Below are positions 12,701 to 24,286 of a stretch of DNA of 64,000 bases, piece after piece. A model generated the notes under the pieces. That model did not search any database. It saw only the letters and a program-made list of their open reading frames with translations, and was not told the origin of the DNA. A program made the translations under genes and the position numbers. Source of the stretch: Tupaia tana (lineage: Eukaryota; Chordata; Mammalia; Scandentia; Tupaiidae); assembly GCA_026018925.1 (NCBI GenBank), contig JAKSZU010000211.1:248001-312000 (forward strand), written 5' to 3'. Every line of letters begins with the position of its first letter. The first letter of the stretch is position 1.

Positions 12701-13514
12701 CCTGAGCCCTGAAATATCTAGTTCCCAATATATATGTGGAAACTTCTCAGAGAATGGCTCAACTCTCCTGCCTGACAGAAAGGAGCAGAAGGGCTTATTA
12801 AAAAAACAAAAGATGGAGCTGAGAGCCAGAGAGAAATTCTACCTTTAAAAAAATCGTAAAAAAGAAAAATTACCAAAAATTAAAATGAGGAGACAGGAGC
12901 AGAGAGAGACAGAGACCTCAGAGACACAGAGACAGAGACAAAAGGCCAGAGGCGCTCCCTACCACACTAGGTTTGCTTGCTGGAGCCTGAATTCTGAGTA
13001 GAAAATCTTCATTTCTCCTGAGCCCTGAAATATCTAGTTCCCAGTATCCATGTGGAATCTTCTCAGAGAATGGCTCAACTCTCCTGCCTGGGAGAAAGGA
13101 GCAGAAGGGCTTATTAACAAAACAAAATATGGAGCTGAGAGCCAGATAGTAATTCTACCTTTAAAGAAATCGTAAAAAGGAAAAATTACAAAAAAAAAAT
13201 GAGGAGACAGGAGCAGGGAGACACAGAGACCTCAGAGACACAGAGACAGAGATAGAAGGCAAGGGGGGCTCCCTACCACACTAGCTTTGATTGCTGGAGG
13301 CTGAAATATGAGTAGAAAATCTTCATTTCTCCTGAGCCCTGAAATATCTATTTCCCAGTTTCCATGTGGAATCTTCTCAGAGAATGGCTCAAATCACCTG
13401 CCTGGGAGAAAGGAGCAGAAGGGCTTATTAACAAAACAGAAGATGGAGCTGAGAGCCAGATAGAAATTCTACCTTTCAAAAAATCGTAAAATGGAAAAAT
13501 TACCAAAAAAATAT
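9748..13514 (+). repeat. Block B2: 12-monomer copy of block B (3,767 bp)
   Basis: Starts are 9748, 10060, 10373, 10687, 11000, 11314, 11628, 11940, 12255, 12571, 12887 and 13201. The offset to B1 is 4,082 bp up to the unit at 11940 and 3,767 bp from 12255 on. One monomer, the counterpart of 8173, is therefore missing. Point differences are sparse, for example GAGTTGAGAG near 10,315 against GAGCTGAGAG near 6,233. Confidence 0.9.
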
Positions 13515-14458
13515 GAGGAGAAAGGAGCAGAGAGTGACAGAGACCTCAGAGACACAGAGACAGAGATAGAAGGCCAGAGGGGCTCCCTACCACACTAGCT
13601 TTGCTTGCTGGAGGCTGAATTATGAGTAGAAAATCTTCATTTCTCCTGAGCCCTGAAATATCTAGTTCCCCAGTATCCATGTGGAATCTTCTCAGAGAAT
13701 GGCTCAACTCTCCTGCCTGGCAGAAAGGAGCAGAAGGGCTTATTAACAAAACAAAAGATGGACCTGAGAGCCAGAGAGAAATTCTACCTTTAAAAATTCA
13801 TAAAAAAGGAAAAATTACCAAAAAAAATATGAGGAGAAAGGAGCAGAGAGAGACAGAGACCTCAGAGACACAGAGACAGAGATAGAAGGCAAGAGGGGCT
13901 CCCTACCACACTAGCTTTGCTTGCTGGAGGCTGAATTATGAGTAGAAAATCTTCATTTCTCCTGAGCCCTGAAATATCTAGTTCCCAGTATACATGTGGA
14001 ATCTTCTCAGAGAATGGCTCAACTCTCTTGCCTGGGAGAAAGGAGCAAAAGGGCTTATTAACAAAACAAAAGATGAAGCTGAGAGCCAGAGAGAAATTCT
14101 ACCTTTAAAAAAATCGTAAAAAGGAAAAATTACCAAAAAAAATGAGGAGACAGGAGCAGAGAGATACAGAGACCTCAGGGACACAGAGACAGAGATAGAA
14201 GGCCAGAGGGGCTCCCTACCACACTAGCTTTGCTTGCTGGAGGCTGAATTATGAGTAGAAAAATCTTCATTTCTCCTGAGCCCTGAAATATCTAGTTCCC
14301 AGTATCCATGTGGAATCTTCTCAGAGAATGGCTCAACTCTCCTGCCTGGGAGAAAGAGCAGAAGGGGCTTATTAACAAAACAAAAGATGGAGCTGAGATC
14401 TAGAGAGAAATTCTACCTTTAAAAAAATCGTACAAAGGAAAAATTTCCAAAAAAAAAT
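13515..14458 (+). repeat. Block B3: three-monomer remnant of block B
   Basis: Starts are 13515, 13831 and 14144. They match 11314, 11628 and 11940 at about +2,201 to +2,204 bp, and 7232, 7546 and 7859 in B1. The exchange point probably lies in the preceding unit, since the 13201 unit carries the same GGCTGAAATATGAG marker as the 11000 unit. Private single-base insertions occur at about 13,668 (AGTTCCCCAGTATCC) and 14,263 (GTAGAAAAATCTTC). Confidence 0.86.
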
Positions 14459-15717
14459 GAGGAGACAGGAGCAGAGTGAGACAGAGACTTCAGAGACACA
14501 GAGACAGAGATAGAAGGCCAGAGGGGCTCCCTACCACTCTAGCTTTGCTTGCTGGAGGCTGAATTATGAGTAGAAAATCTTCATTTCTCCTGAGCCCTGA
14601 AATATCTAGTTCCCAGTATCCATGTGTAATCTTCTCAGAGAATGGCTCAACTCTCCTGCCTGGGAGAAAGGAGCAAAAGGGCTTATTAACAAAACAAAAG
14701 ATGGAGCTGAGAGCCAGAGAGAAATTCTACCTTTAAAAAAATCGTAAAAAGGAAAAATTACCAAAAAAAATATGAGGAGACAGGAGCAGGGAGAGACAGA
14801 GACCTCAGAGACACAGAGACAGAGATAGAAGTCCAGAGGGGCTCCCTACCACACTAGCTTTGCTTGCTGGAGGCTGAATTATGAGTAGAAAATCTTCATT
14901 TCTCCTGAGCCCTGAAATATCTATTTCCCAGTATCCATGTGGAATCTTCTCAGAGAATGTCTCAACTCTCCTGCCTGGGAGAAAGGAGCAGAAGGGCTTA
15001 TTAACAAAACAAAAGATGGAGCTGAGAGCCAGATAGAAATTCTACCTTTCAAAATATCGTAAAATGGAAAAATTACCAAAAAAAAATGAGGAAACAGGAG
15101 CAGAGAGAGACAGAGACCTCAGAGACACAGAGACAGAGATAGAAGGCCAGAGGGGCTCCCTACCACACTAGCTTTGCTCGCTGGAGGCTGAATTATGAGT
15201 AGAAAATCTTCATTTCTCCTGAGCCCTGAAATATCTTGTTCCCAGTATCCATGTGGAATCTTCTCAGAGAATGGCTCAACTCTCTTGCCTGGGAGAAAGG
15301 AGCAAAAGGGCTTATTAACAAAACAAAAGATGAAGCTGAGAGCCAGAGAGAAATTCTACCTTTAAAAAAATCATAAAAAGGAAAAATTACCAAAAAAAAA
15401 ATGAGGAGACCGGAGCAGAGAGAGACAGAGACCTCAGAGACACAGAGACAGAGATAGAAGGCCCGAGGGGCTCCCTACCACACTAGCTTTGCTTGCTGGA
15501 GGCTGAATTATGAGTAGAAAATCTTCATTTCTCCTGAGCCCTGAAATATCTAGTTCCCAGTATCCATGTGGAATCTTCTCAGAAAATGTCTCAACTCTCT
15601 TGCCTGGGAGAAAGGAGCAGAAGGGCTTATTAACAAAACAAAAGATGGAGCTGAGAGCCAGAGAGAAATTCTACCTTTAAAAAAATCGTAAAAAGGAAAA
15701 ATTACCAAAATAAAAAA
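14459..15717 (+). repeat. Four mixed monomers between blocks B and C
   Basis: Starts are 14459, 14774, 15088 and 15403. The first carries CAGAGTGAGACAG with GACTTCAGAG, the head of a marker junction that recurs at 19,178, 19,808, 27,355, 28,609 and 30,814. The last carries GGCCCGAGGGG as in block A unit 3. I found no tandem copy of this four-unit set. Confidence 0.8.
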
Positions 15718-17290
15718 GAGGAAACAGGAGCAGAGAGAGACAGAGACCTCAGAGACACAGAGACAGAGATCGAAGGCCAGAGGGGCTCCCTACCACACTA
15801 GCTTTGCCTGCTGGAAGCTGAATTATGAGTAGAAAATCTTTCTTTCTACTGAGCCCTGAAATATATAGTTCCCAGTATCCATGTGGAATCTTCTCAGAGA
15901 ATGGCTCAACTCTCCTGCCTGGGAGAAAGGAGCAGAAGGGCTTATTAACAAAACAAAAGATGGAGCTGAGAGCCAGAGAGAAATTCTACCTTTAAAAAAA
16001 TCGTAAAATGGAAAAATTACCAAAAAGAAAAATGAGGAGACAGGAGCAGAGAGAGACAGAGACCTCAGAGACACAGAGACAGAGATAGAAGGCCAGAGGG
16101 GCTCCCTACCACACTAGCTTTGCTTGCTGGAGGCTGAATTATGAGTAGAAAATCTTCATTTCTCCTGAGCCCTGAAATATCTAGTTCCCAGTATCCATGT
16201 GGAAACTTCTCAGAGAATGGCTCAACTCTCCTGCCTGACAGAAAGGAGCAGAAGGGCTTATTAACAAAACAAAAGATGGAGCTGAGAGCCAGAGAGAAAT
16301 TCTACCTTTAAAAAAATCGTAAAAAAGAAAAATTACCAAAAATTAAAATGAGGAGACAGGAGCAGAGAGAGACAGAGACCTCAGAGACACAGAGACAGAG
16401 ACAAAAGGCCAGAGGCGCTCCCTACCACACTAGGTTTGCTTGCTGGAGGCTGAATTCTGAGTAGAAAATCTTCATTTCTCCTGAGCCCTGAAATATCTAG
16501 TTCCCAGTATCCATGTGGAATCTTCTCAGAGAATGGCTCAACTCTCCTGCCTGGGAGAAAGGAGCAGAAGGGCTTATTAACAAAACAAAAGATGGAGCTG
16601 AGAGCCAGAGAGAAATTCTACCTTTAAAGAAATCGTAAAAAGGAAAAATTACAAAAAAAAATGAGGAGAGAGGAGCAGAGAGAGACAGAGACCTCAGAGA
16701 CACAGAGACAGAGATAGAAGGCAAGGGGGGCTCCCTACCACACTAGCTTTGATTGCTGGAGGCTGAATTATGAGTAGAAAATCTTCATTTCTCTGGGGCC
16801 CTGAAATATCTATTTCCCAGTTTCCATGTGGAATCTTCTCAGATAATGGCTCAACTCACCTGCCTGGGAGAAAGGAGCAGAAGGGCTTATTAACAAAACA
16901 GAAGATGGAGCTGAGAGCCAGATAGAAATTCTACCTTTCAAAAAATCGTAAAATGGAAAAATTACCAAAAAAATATGAGGAGAAAGGAGCAGAGAGAGAC
17001 AGAGACCTCAGAGACACAGAGACAGAGATAGAAGGCCAGAGGGGCTCCCTACCACACTAGCTTTGCTTGCTGGAGGCTGTACTATGAGTAGAAAATCTTC
17101 ATTTCTCCTGAGCCCTGAAATATCTAGTTCCCAGTATCCATGTGGAATCTTCTCAGAGAATGGCTCAACTCTCCTGCCTGGCAGAAAGGAGCACAAGGGC
17201 TTATTAACAAAACAAAAGATGGATCTGAGAGCCAGAGAGAAATTCTACCTTTAAAAATTCATTAAAAGGAAAAATTACCAAAAAAAAAAT
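15718..17290 (+). repeat. Block C1: 5-monomer unit (1,573 bp)
   Basis: Starts are 15718, 16034, 16350, 16663 and 16977. The order resembles B1 units 10-13 followed by a unit like 7232: a GATCGAAGG head, an ATATATAGTTCCC tail, a CTGAATTCTGAG unit, then GGCAAGGGGGG and a GAGAAAGGAGCAG unit. It recurs at +1,573 bp. Markers of its own include CTCTGGGGCCCTG near 16,792 and GGCTGTACTATGAG near 17,075. Confidence 0.87.
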
Positions 17291-18864
17291 GAGGAGACAG
17301 GAGCAGAGAGAGACAGAGACCTCAGAGACACAGAGACAGAGATAGAAGGCCAGAGGGGCTCCCTACCACACTAGCTTTGCCTGCTGGAGGCTGAATTATG
17401 AGTAGAAAATCTTTCTTTCTCCTGAGCCCTGAAATATATAGTTCCCAGTATCCATGTGGAATCTTCTCAGAGAATGGCTCAACTCTCCTGCCTGGGAGAA
17501 AGGAGCAGAAGGGCTTATTAACAAAACAAAAGATGGAGCTGAGAGCCAGAGAGAAATTCTACCTTTAAAAAAATCGTAAAATGGAAAAATTACCAAAAAG
17601 AAAAATGAGGAGACAGGAGCAGAGAGAGACAGAGACCTCAGAGACACAGAGACAGAGATCGAAGGCCAGAGGGGCTCCCTACCACACTAGCTTTGCTTGC
17701 TGGAGGCTGAATTATGAGTAGAAAATCTTCATTTCACCTGAGCCCTGAAATATCTAGTTCCCAGTATCCATGTGGAAACTTCTCAGAGAATGGCTCAACT
17801 CTCCTGCCTGACAGAAAGGAGCAGAAGGGCTTATTAACAAAACAAAAGATTGAGCTGAGAGCCAGAGAGAAATTCTACCTTTAAAAAAATCGTAAAAAAG
17901 AAAAATTACCAAAAATTAAAATGAGTAGACAGGAGCAGAGAGAGACAGAGACCTCAGAGACACAGAGACAGAGACAAAAGGCCAGAGGCGCTCCGTACCA
18001 CACTAGGTTTGCTTGCTGGAGGCTGAATTCTGAGTAGAAAATCTTCATTTCTCCTGAGCCCTGAAATATCTAGTTCCCAGTATCCATGTGGAAACTTCTC
18101 ACAGAATGGCTCAACTCTCCTGCCTGGGAGAAAGGAGCAGAAGGGCTTATTAACAAAACAAAAGATGGAGCTGAGAGCCAGAGAGAAATTCTACCTTTAA
18201 AGAAATCGTAAAAAGGAAAAATTACAAAAAAAAAATGAGGAGACAGGAGCAGGGAGAGACAGAGACCTCAGAGACACAGAGACAGAGATAGAAGGCAAGG
18301 GGGGCTCCCTACCACACTAGCTTTGCTTGCTGGAGGCTGAAATATGAGTAGAAAATCTTCATTTCTCCTGAGCCCTGAAATATCTATTTCCCAGTTTCCA
18401 TGTGGAATCTTCTCAGAGAATGGCTCAAATCACCTGCCTGGGAGAAAGGAGCAGAAGGGCTTATTAACAAAACAGAAGATGGAGCTGAGAGCCAGATAGA
18501 AATTCTACCTTTCAAAAAATCGTAAAATGGAAAAATTACCAAAAAAATATGAGGAGAAAGGAGCAGAGAGTGACAGAGACCTCAGAGACACAGAGACAGA
18601 GATAGAAGGCCAGAGGGGCTCCCTACCACACTAGCTTTGCTTGCTGGAGGCAGAATTATGAGTAGAAAATCTTCATTTCTCCTGAGCCCTGAAATATCTA
18701 TTTCCCAGTATCCATGTGGAATCTTCTCAGAGAATGTCTCAACTCTCCTGCCTGGCAGAAAGGAGCAGAAGGGCTTATTAACAAAACAAAAGATGGACCT
18801 GAGAGCCAGAGAGAAATTCTACCTTTAAATAAATCGTAAAAAGGAAAAATTACCAAAAAAAAAT
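17291..18864 (+). repeat. Block C2: second copy of the 5-monomer unit
   Basis: Starts are 17291, 17607, 17923, 18237 and 18551. Offsets to C1 are 1,573-1,574 bp. The head of the first unit differs from that of 15718 (GAGGAGACAGG, not GAGGAAACAGG), so the exchange point lies inside that unit, upstream of the shared ATATATAGTTCCC tail. The unit at 18237 keeps the older GGCTGAAATATGAG form where C1 has GGCTGAATTATGAG. Confidence 0.86.
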
Positions 18865-19177
18865 GAGGAGACAGGAGCAGAGAGATACAGAGACCTCAGG
18901 GACACAGAGACAGAGATAGAAGGCCAGAGGGGCTCCCTACCTCACTAGCTTTGCTTGCTGGAGGCTGAATTATGAGTAGAAAATCTTCATTTCTCCTGAG
19001 CCCTGAAATATCTAGTTCCCAGTATCCATGTGGAATCTTCTCAGAGAATGGCTCAACTCTCCTGCCTGGGAGAAAGAGCAGAAGGGCTTATTAACAAAAC
19101 AAAAGATGGAGCTGAGATCTAGAGAAAAATTCTACCTTTAAAAAAATCGTACAAAGGAAAAATTTCCAAAAAAAAAT
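18865..19177 (+). repeat. Single monomer with AGATCTAGA marker
   Basis: The head has GAGATACAGAGACC and CAGGGACACAG, as at 7859, 11940 and 14144. The tail has the short GGGAGAAAGAGCAG form, the palindromic 9-mer AGATCTAGA at 19,115, then TCGTACAAAGG and AAATTTCC. The same tail occurs before 14459, so 14144/14459 and 18865/19178 are equivalent pairs about 15 monomers apart. Confidence 0.82.
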
Positions 19178-19807
19178 GAGGAGACAGGTGCAGAGTGAGA
19201 CAGAGACTTCAGAGACACAGAGACAGAGATAGAAGGCCAGAGGGGCTCCCTACCACTCTAGCTTTGCTTGCTGGAGGCTGAATTATGAGTAGAAAATCTT
19301 CATTTCTCCTGAGCCCTGAAATATCTAGTTCCCAGTATACATGTGTAATCTTCTCAGAGAATGGCTCAACTCTCCTGCCTGGGAGAAAGGATCAGAAGGG
19401 CTTATTAACAAAACAAAAGATGGAGCTGAGGGCCAGAGAGAAATTCTACCTTTAAAAAAATCGTAAAAAGGAAAAATTACCAAAAAAAAAAATAAGGAGA
19501 CAGGAGCAGAGAGAGACAGAGACCTCAGGGACACAGAGACAGAGATAGAAGGCCAGAGGGGCTCCCTACCACACTAGCTTTGCTTGCTGGAGACTGAATT
19601 ATGAGCAGAAAATCTTCATTTCTCCTGAGCCCTGAAATATCTTGTTCCCAGTATCCATGTGGAATCTTCTCAGAGAATGGCTCAACTCTCCTGCCTGGGA
19701 GAAAGGATCAGAAGGGCTTATTAACAAAACAAAAGATGGAGCTGAGATCTAGAGAGAAATTCTACCTTTAAAAAAATCGTACAAAGGAAAAATTTCCAAA
19801 AAAAAAT
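19178..19807 (+). repeat. 2-monomer duplication, copy 1 (630 bp)
   Basis: Starts are 19178 and 19494. The pair recurs immediately at 19808 and 20125. Shared marks are ACAGGTGCAGAGTGAG, GACTTCAGAG, CCCAGTATACATGTGTAATC, and a boundary where ATAAGGAG replaces ATGAGGAG. Confidence 0.88.
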
Positions 19808-20439
19808 GAGGAGACAGGTGCAGAGTGAGACAGAGACTTCAGAGACACAGAGACAGAGATAGAAGGCCAGAGGGGCTCCCTACCACTCTAGCTTTGCTTG
19901 CTGGAGGCTGAATTATGAGTAGAAAATCTTCATTTCTCCTGAGCCCTGAAATATCTAGTTCCCAGTATACATGTGTAATCTTCTCAGAGAATGGCTCAAC
20001 TCTCCTGCCTGGGAGAATGGATCAGAAGGGCTTATTAACAAAACAAAAGATGGAGCTGAGAGCCAGAGAGAAATTCTACCTTTAAAAAAATCGTAAAAAG
20101 GAAAAATTACCAAAAAAATAAAATAAGGAGACAGGAGCAGAGAGAGACAGAGACCTCAGAGACACAGAGACAGAGATAGAAGGCCAGAGTGGCTCCCTAC
20201 CACACTAACTTTGCTTGCTGGAGACTGAATTATGAGCAGAAAATCTTCATTTCTCCTGAGCCCTGAAATATCTAGTTCCCAGTATCCATGTGGAATCTTC
20301 TCAGAGAATGTCTCAACTCTCCTGCCTGGGAGAAAGGATCAGAAGGGCTTATTAACAAAACAAAAGATGGAGCTGAGAGCCAGAGAGAAATTCTACCTTT
20401 AAAAAAATCGTAGAAAGGAAAAATTACCAAAAAAAAAAT
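19808..20439 (+). repeat. 2-monomer duplication, copy 2 (632 bp)
   Basis: Starts are 19808 and 20125. It matches the preceding pair, with the boundary lengthened to AAAAAAATAAAATAAGG and GGGAGAATGGATCAG in place of GGGAGAAAGGATCAG. The AAAATAAGG boundary and the GAATGGATCAG tail then become the marker seen in blocks D and E near 23,785, 28,815, 31,023 and 31,339. Confidence 0.87.
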
Positions 20440-21070
20440 GAGGAGACAGGAGCAGAGAGATACAGAGACCTCAGAGACACAGAGACAGAGACAGAAGGCC
20501 AGAGGGGCTCCCTACCACACTAGCTTTGCTTGCTGGAGGCTGAATTATGAGTAGAAAATCTTCATTTCTCCTGAGCCCTGAAATATCTAGTTCCCAGTAT
20601 CCATGTGGAATCTTCTCAGAGAATGGCTCAACTCACCTGCCTGGGAGAAAGGAGCAGAAGGGCGTATTAACAAAACAGAAGATGGAGCTGAGAGCCAGAT
20701 AGAAATTCTACCTTTCAGAAAATCGTAAAATGGAAAAATTACCCAAAAAAAAATGAGGAGAAAGGAGCAGAGAGAGACAGAGACCTCAGAGACACAGAGA
20801 CAGAGATAGAAGGCCAGAGGTGCTCCCTACCACACTAGCTTTGCTTGCTGGAGGCTGAATTATGAGTAGAAAATCTTCATTTCTCCTGAGCCCTGAAATA
20901 TCTAGTTCCCAGTATCCATGTGGAATCTTCTCAGAGAATGGCTCAACTCTCCTGCCTGACAGAAAGGAGCAGAAGGGCTTATTAACAAAACAAAAGATGG
21001 AGCTGAGAGCCAGAGAGAAATTCTACCTTTAAAAAAATCGTAAAAAAGAAAAATTACCAAAAATTAAAAT
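20440..21070 (+). repeat. Monomer pair recurring at 22,328
   Basis: Starts are 20440 and 20755. The first has GAGATACAG and GAGACAGAAGGCC. Its tail has AACTCACCTGCC and GGGCGTATTAAC with CTTTCAGAAAATCG. The second has GAGAAAGGAGCAG and CCAGAGGTGCTCCC. The same order of marks reappears at 22328 and 22642, six monomers on. Confidence 0.83.
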
Positions 21071-22010
21071 GAGGAGACAGGAGCAGAGAGAGACAGAGAC
21101 CTCAGAGACACAGAGACAGAGACAAAAGGCCAGAGGCGCTCCCTACCACACTAGGTTTGCTTGCTGGAGGCTGAATTCTGAGTAGAAAATCTTCATTTCT
21201 CCTGAGCCCTGAAATATCTAGTTCCCAGTATCCATGTGGAATCTTCTCAGAGAATGGCTCAACTCTCCTGCCTGGGAGAAAGGAGCAGAAGGGCTTATTA
21301 ACAAAACAAAAGATGGAGCTGAGAGCCAGAGAGTAATTCTACCTTTAAAGAAATCGTAAAAAGGAAAAATTACAAAAAAAAATGAGGAGACAGGAGCAGG
21401 GAGAGACAGAGACCTCAGAGACACAGAGACAGAGATAGAAGGCAAGGGGGGCTCCCTACCACACTAGCTCTGATTGCTGGAGGCTGAATTATGAGTAGAA
21501 AATCTTCATTTCTCTGGGGCCCTGAAATATCTATTTCCCAGTTTCCATGTGGAATCTTCTCAGATAATTGCTCAACTCACCTGCCTGGGAGAAAGGAGCA
21601 GAAGGGCTTATTAACAAAACAGAAGATGGAGCTGAGAGCCAGATAGAAATTCTACCTTTCAAAAAATCGTAAAATGGAAAAATTACCAAAAAAATATGAG
21701 GAGAAAGGAGCAGAGAGAGACAGAGACCTCAGAGACACAGAGACAGAGATAGAAGGCCAGAGGGGCTCCCTACCACACTAGCTTTGCTTGCTGGAGGCTG
21801 TACTATGAGTAGAAAATCTTCATTTCTCCTGAGCCCTGAAATATCTAGTTCCCAGTATCCATGTGGAATCTTCTCAGAGAATGGCTCAACTCTCCTGCCT
21901 GGCAGAAAGGAGCACAAGGGCTTATTAACAAAACAAAAGATGGATCTGAGAGCCAGAGAGAAATTCTACCTTTAAAAATTCATAAAAAGGAAAAATTACC
22001 AAAAAAATAT
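21071..22010 (+). repeat. Three-monomer copy of block C1 units 3-5
   Basis: Starts are 21071, 21384 and 21698. They match 16350, 16663 and 16977 at +4,721 bp (15 monomers), including CTCTGGGGCCCTG and GGCTGTACTATGAG. Because the C1-specific marks are shared, this copy came from C1 or its parent, not from C2. Confidence 0.87.
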
Positions 22011-23272
22011 GAGGAGACAGGAGCAGAGAGAGACAGAGACCTCAGAGACACAGAGACAGAGATAGAAGGCAAGAGGGGCTCCCTACCACACTAGCTTTGC
22101 TTGCTGGAGGCTGAATTATGAGTAGAAAATCTTCATTTCTCCTGAGCCCTGAAATATCTATTTCCCAGTATACATGTGGAATCTTCTCAGAGAATGGCTC
22201 AACTCTCTTGCCTGGGAGAAAGGAGCAAAAGGGCTTATTAACAAAACAAAAGATGGAGCTGAGAGCCAGAGAGAAATTCTACCTTTAAAAAAATCGTGGA
22301 AAGGAAAAATTACCAAAAAAAAAAAAAGAGGAGACAGGAGCAGAGAGATACAGAGACCTCAGAGACACAGAGACAGAGACAGAAGGCCAGAGGGGCTCCC
22401 TACCACACTAGCTTTGCTTGCTGGAGGCTGAATTATGAGTAGAAAATCTTCATTTCTCCTGAGCCCTGAAATATCTAGTTCCCAGTATCCATGTGGAATC
22501 TTCTCAGAGTATGGCTCAACTCACCTGCCTGGGAGAAAGGAGCAGAAGGGCGTATTAACAAAACAGAAGATGGAGCTGAGAGCCAGATTGAAATTCTACC
22601 TTTCAGAAAATCGTAAAATGGAAAAATTACCAAAAAAAAATGAGGAGAAAGGAGCAGAGAGAGACAGAGACCTCAGAGACACAGAGACAGAGATAGAAGG
22701 CCAGAGGTGCTCCCAACCACACTAGCTTTGCTTGCTGGAGGCTGAATTATGAGTAGAAAATCTTCATTTCGCTTCTGCCCTGAAATGTCTAGTTCCCAGT
22801 ATCAATGTGGGAACTTCTCAGAGAATGGCTCCACTCTCCTGCCTGGGAGAAAGGAGCAGAAGGGCTTATTAACAAAACAGAAGATGGAGCTGAGAGCCAG
22901 ATAGAAATTCTACCTTTCAAAAAATCGTAAAATGAAAAAATTACCAAAAGAAAAATGAGGAGACAGGAGCAAAGAGAGACAGAGACCTCAGAGACACAGA
23001 GACAGAGACAGAAGGCCAGAGGGGCTCCCTACCACACTAGCTTTGCTTGCTGGAGGCTGAATTATGAGTAGAAAATCTTCATTTCTCCTGAGCCCTGAAA
23101 TATATAGTTCCCAGTATCCATGTGGAATCTTCTCAGAGAATGGCTCAACTCTCCTGCCTGGCAGAAAGGAGCAGAAGGGCTTATTAACAAAACAAAAGAT
23201 GGACCTGAGAGCCAGAGAGAAATTCTACCTTTAAAAAAATCGTAAAAAGGAACAATTACCAAAAATTAAAAA
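22011..23272 (+). repeat. Four monomers between blocks C and D
   Basis: Starts are 22011, 22328, 22642 and 22957. The middle two repeat the 20440/20755 pair. The tail of the third is unusually diverged (TTCGCTTCTGCCCTGAAATG near 22,769). The fourth ends with GTAAAAAGGAACAATTACC, the lead-in to the block D marker trio. Confidence 0.82.
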
Positions 23273-24218
23273 GAGGAGACAGGAGCAGAGAGAGACAGAG
23301 ACCTCAGAGACACAGAGACAGAGATAGAAGGCCAGAGGGGCTCTCTATCACACTAGGTTTGCTTGCTGGAGGCTGAATTCTGAGTAGAAAATCTTCATTT
23401 CTCCTGAGCCCTGAAATATCTAGTTCCCAGTATCCATGTGGAATCTTCTCAGAGAATGGCTCAACTCTCCTGCATGGGAGAAAGGAGCAGAAGGGCTTAT
23501 TAACAAAACAAAAGATGGAGCTGAGAGCCAGAGAAAAATTCTACCTTTAAAAAATCGTAATATTGAAAAATTACCAAAAAAAAATGAGGAGACAGGAGCA
23601 GAGAGAGACAGAGACCTCAGAGACAGAGAGACAGAGATAGAAGGCCAGAGGGGCTCCCTACCACACTAGCTTTGCTTGCTGGAGGATGAATTATGAGTAG
23701 AAAGTCTTCCTTTCTCCTGAGCTCTAAAATATTTAGTTCCCAGTATCCATGTGGAATCTTCTCAGAGAATGGCTCAACTCTCCTGCCTGGGAGAATGGAT
23801 CAGAAGGGCTTATTAACAAAACAAAAGATGGAGCTGAGAGCCAGAGAGAAATTCTACCTTTAAAAAAATCGTAAAGAGGAAAAATTACCAAAAAAATAAA
23901 ATAAGGAGACAGGAGCAGAGAGAGACAGAGACCTCAGAGACACAGAGACAGAGATAGAAGGCCAGAGGGGCTCCCTACCACACTAGCTTTGCTTGCTGGA
24001 GACTGAAATATGAGCAGAAAATCTTCATTTCTCCTGAGCCCTGAAATATCTAGTTCCCAGTATCCATGTGGAATCTTCTCAGAGAATGGCTCAACTCTCT
24101 TGCCTGGGAGAAAGGAGCAGAAGGGCCTATTAACAAAACAAAAGATGGAGCTGAGAGCCAGAGAGAAATTCTACCTTTAAAAAAATCGTAAAATGGAAAA
24201 ATTACCAAAAAGAAAAAT

Positions 24219-24286
24219 GAGGAGACAGGAGCAGAGAGAGACAGAGACCTCAGAGACACAGAGACAGAGATAGAAGGCCAGAGGGG
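24219..24286 (+). other. Purine-rich segment of the monomer (example copy)
   Basis: The first 68 bases of the unit are about four-fifths purine and built from degenerate CAGAGA, GAGACA and GGAGCAGAG words. The same segment recurs in every monomer. It resembles a short-period simple repeat embedded in the longer unit and may be the seed from which the unit grew, which is inference. Variants include GAGATACAG for GAGAGACAG, CAGAGTGAGACAG, and ACAGCGACAG. Confidence 0.8.
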
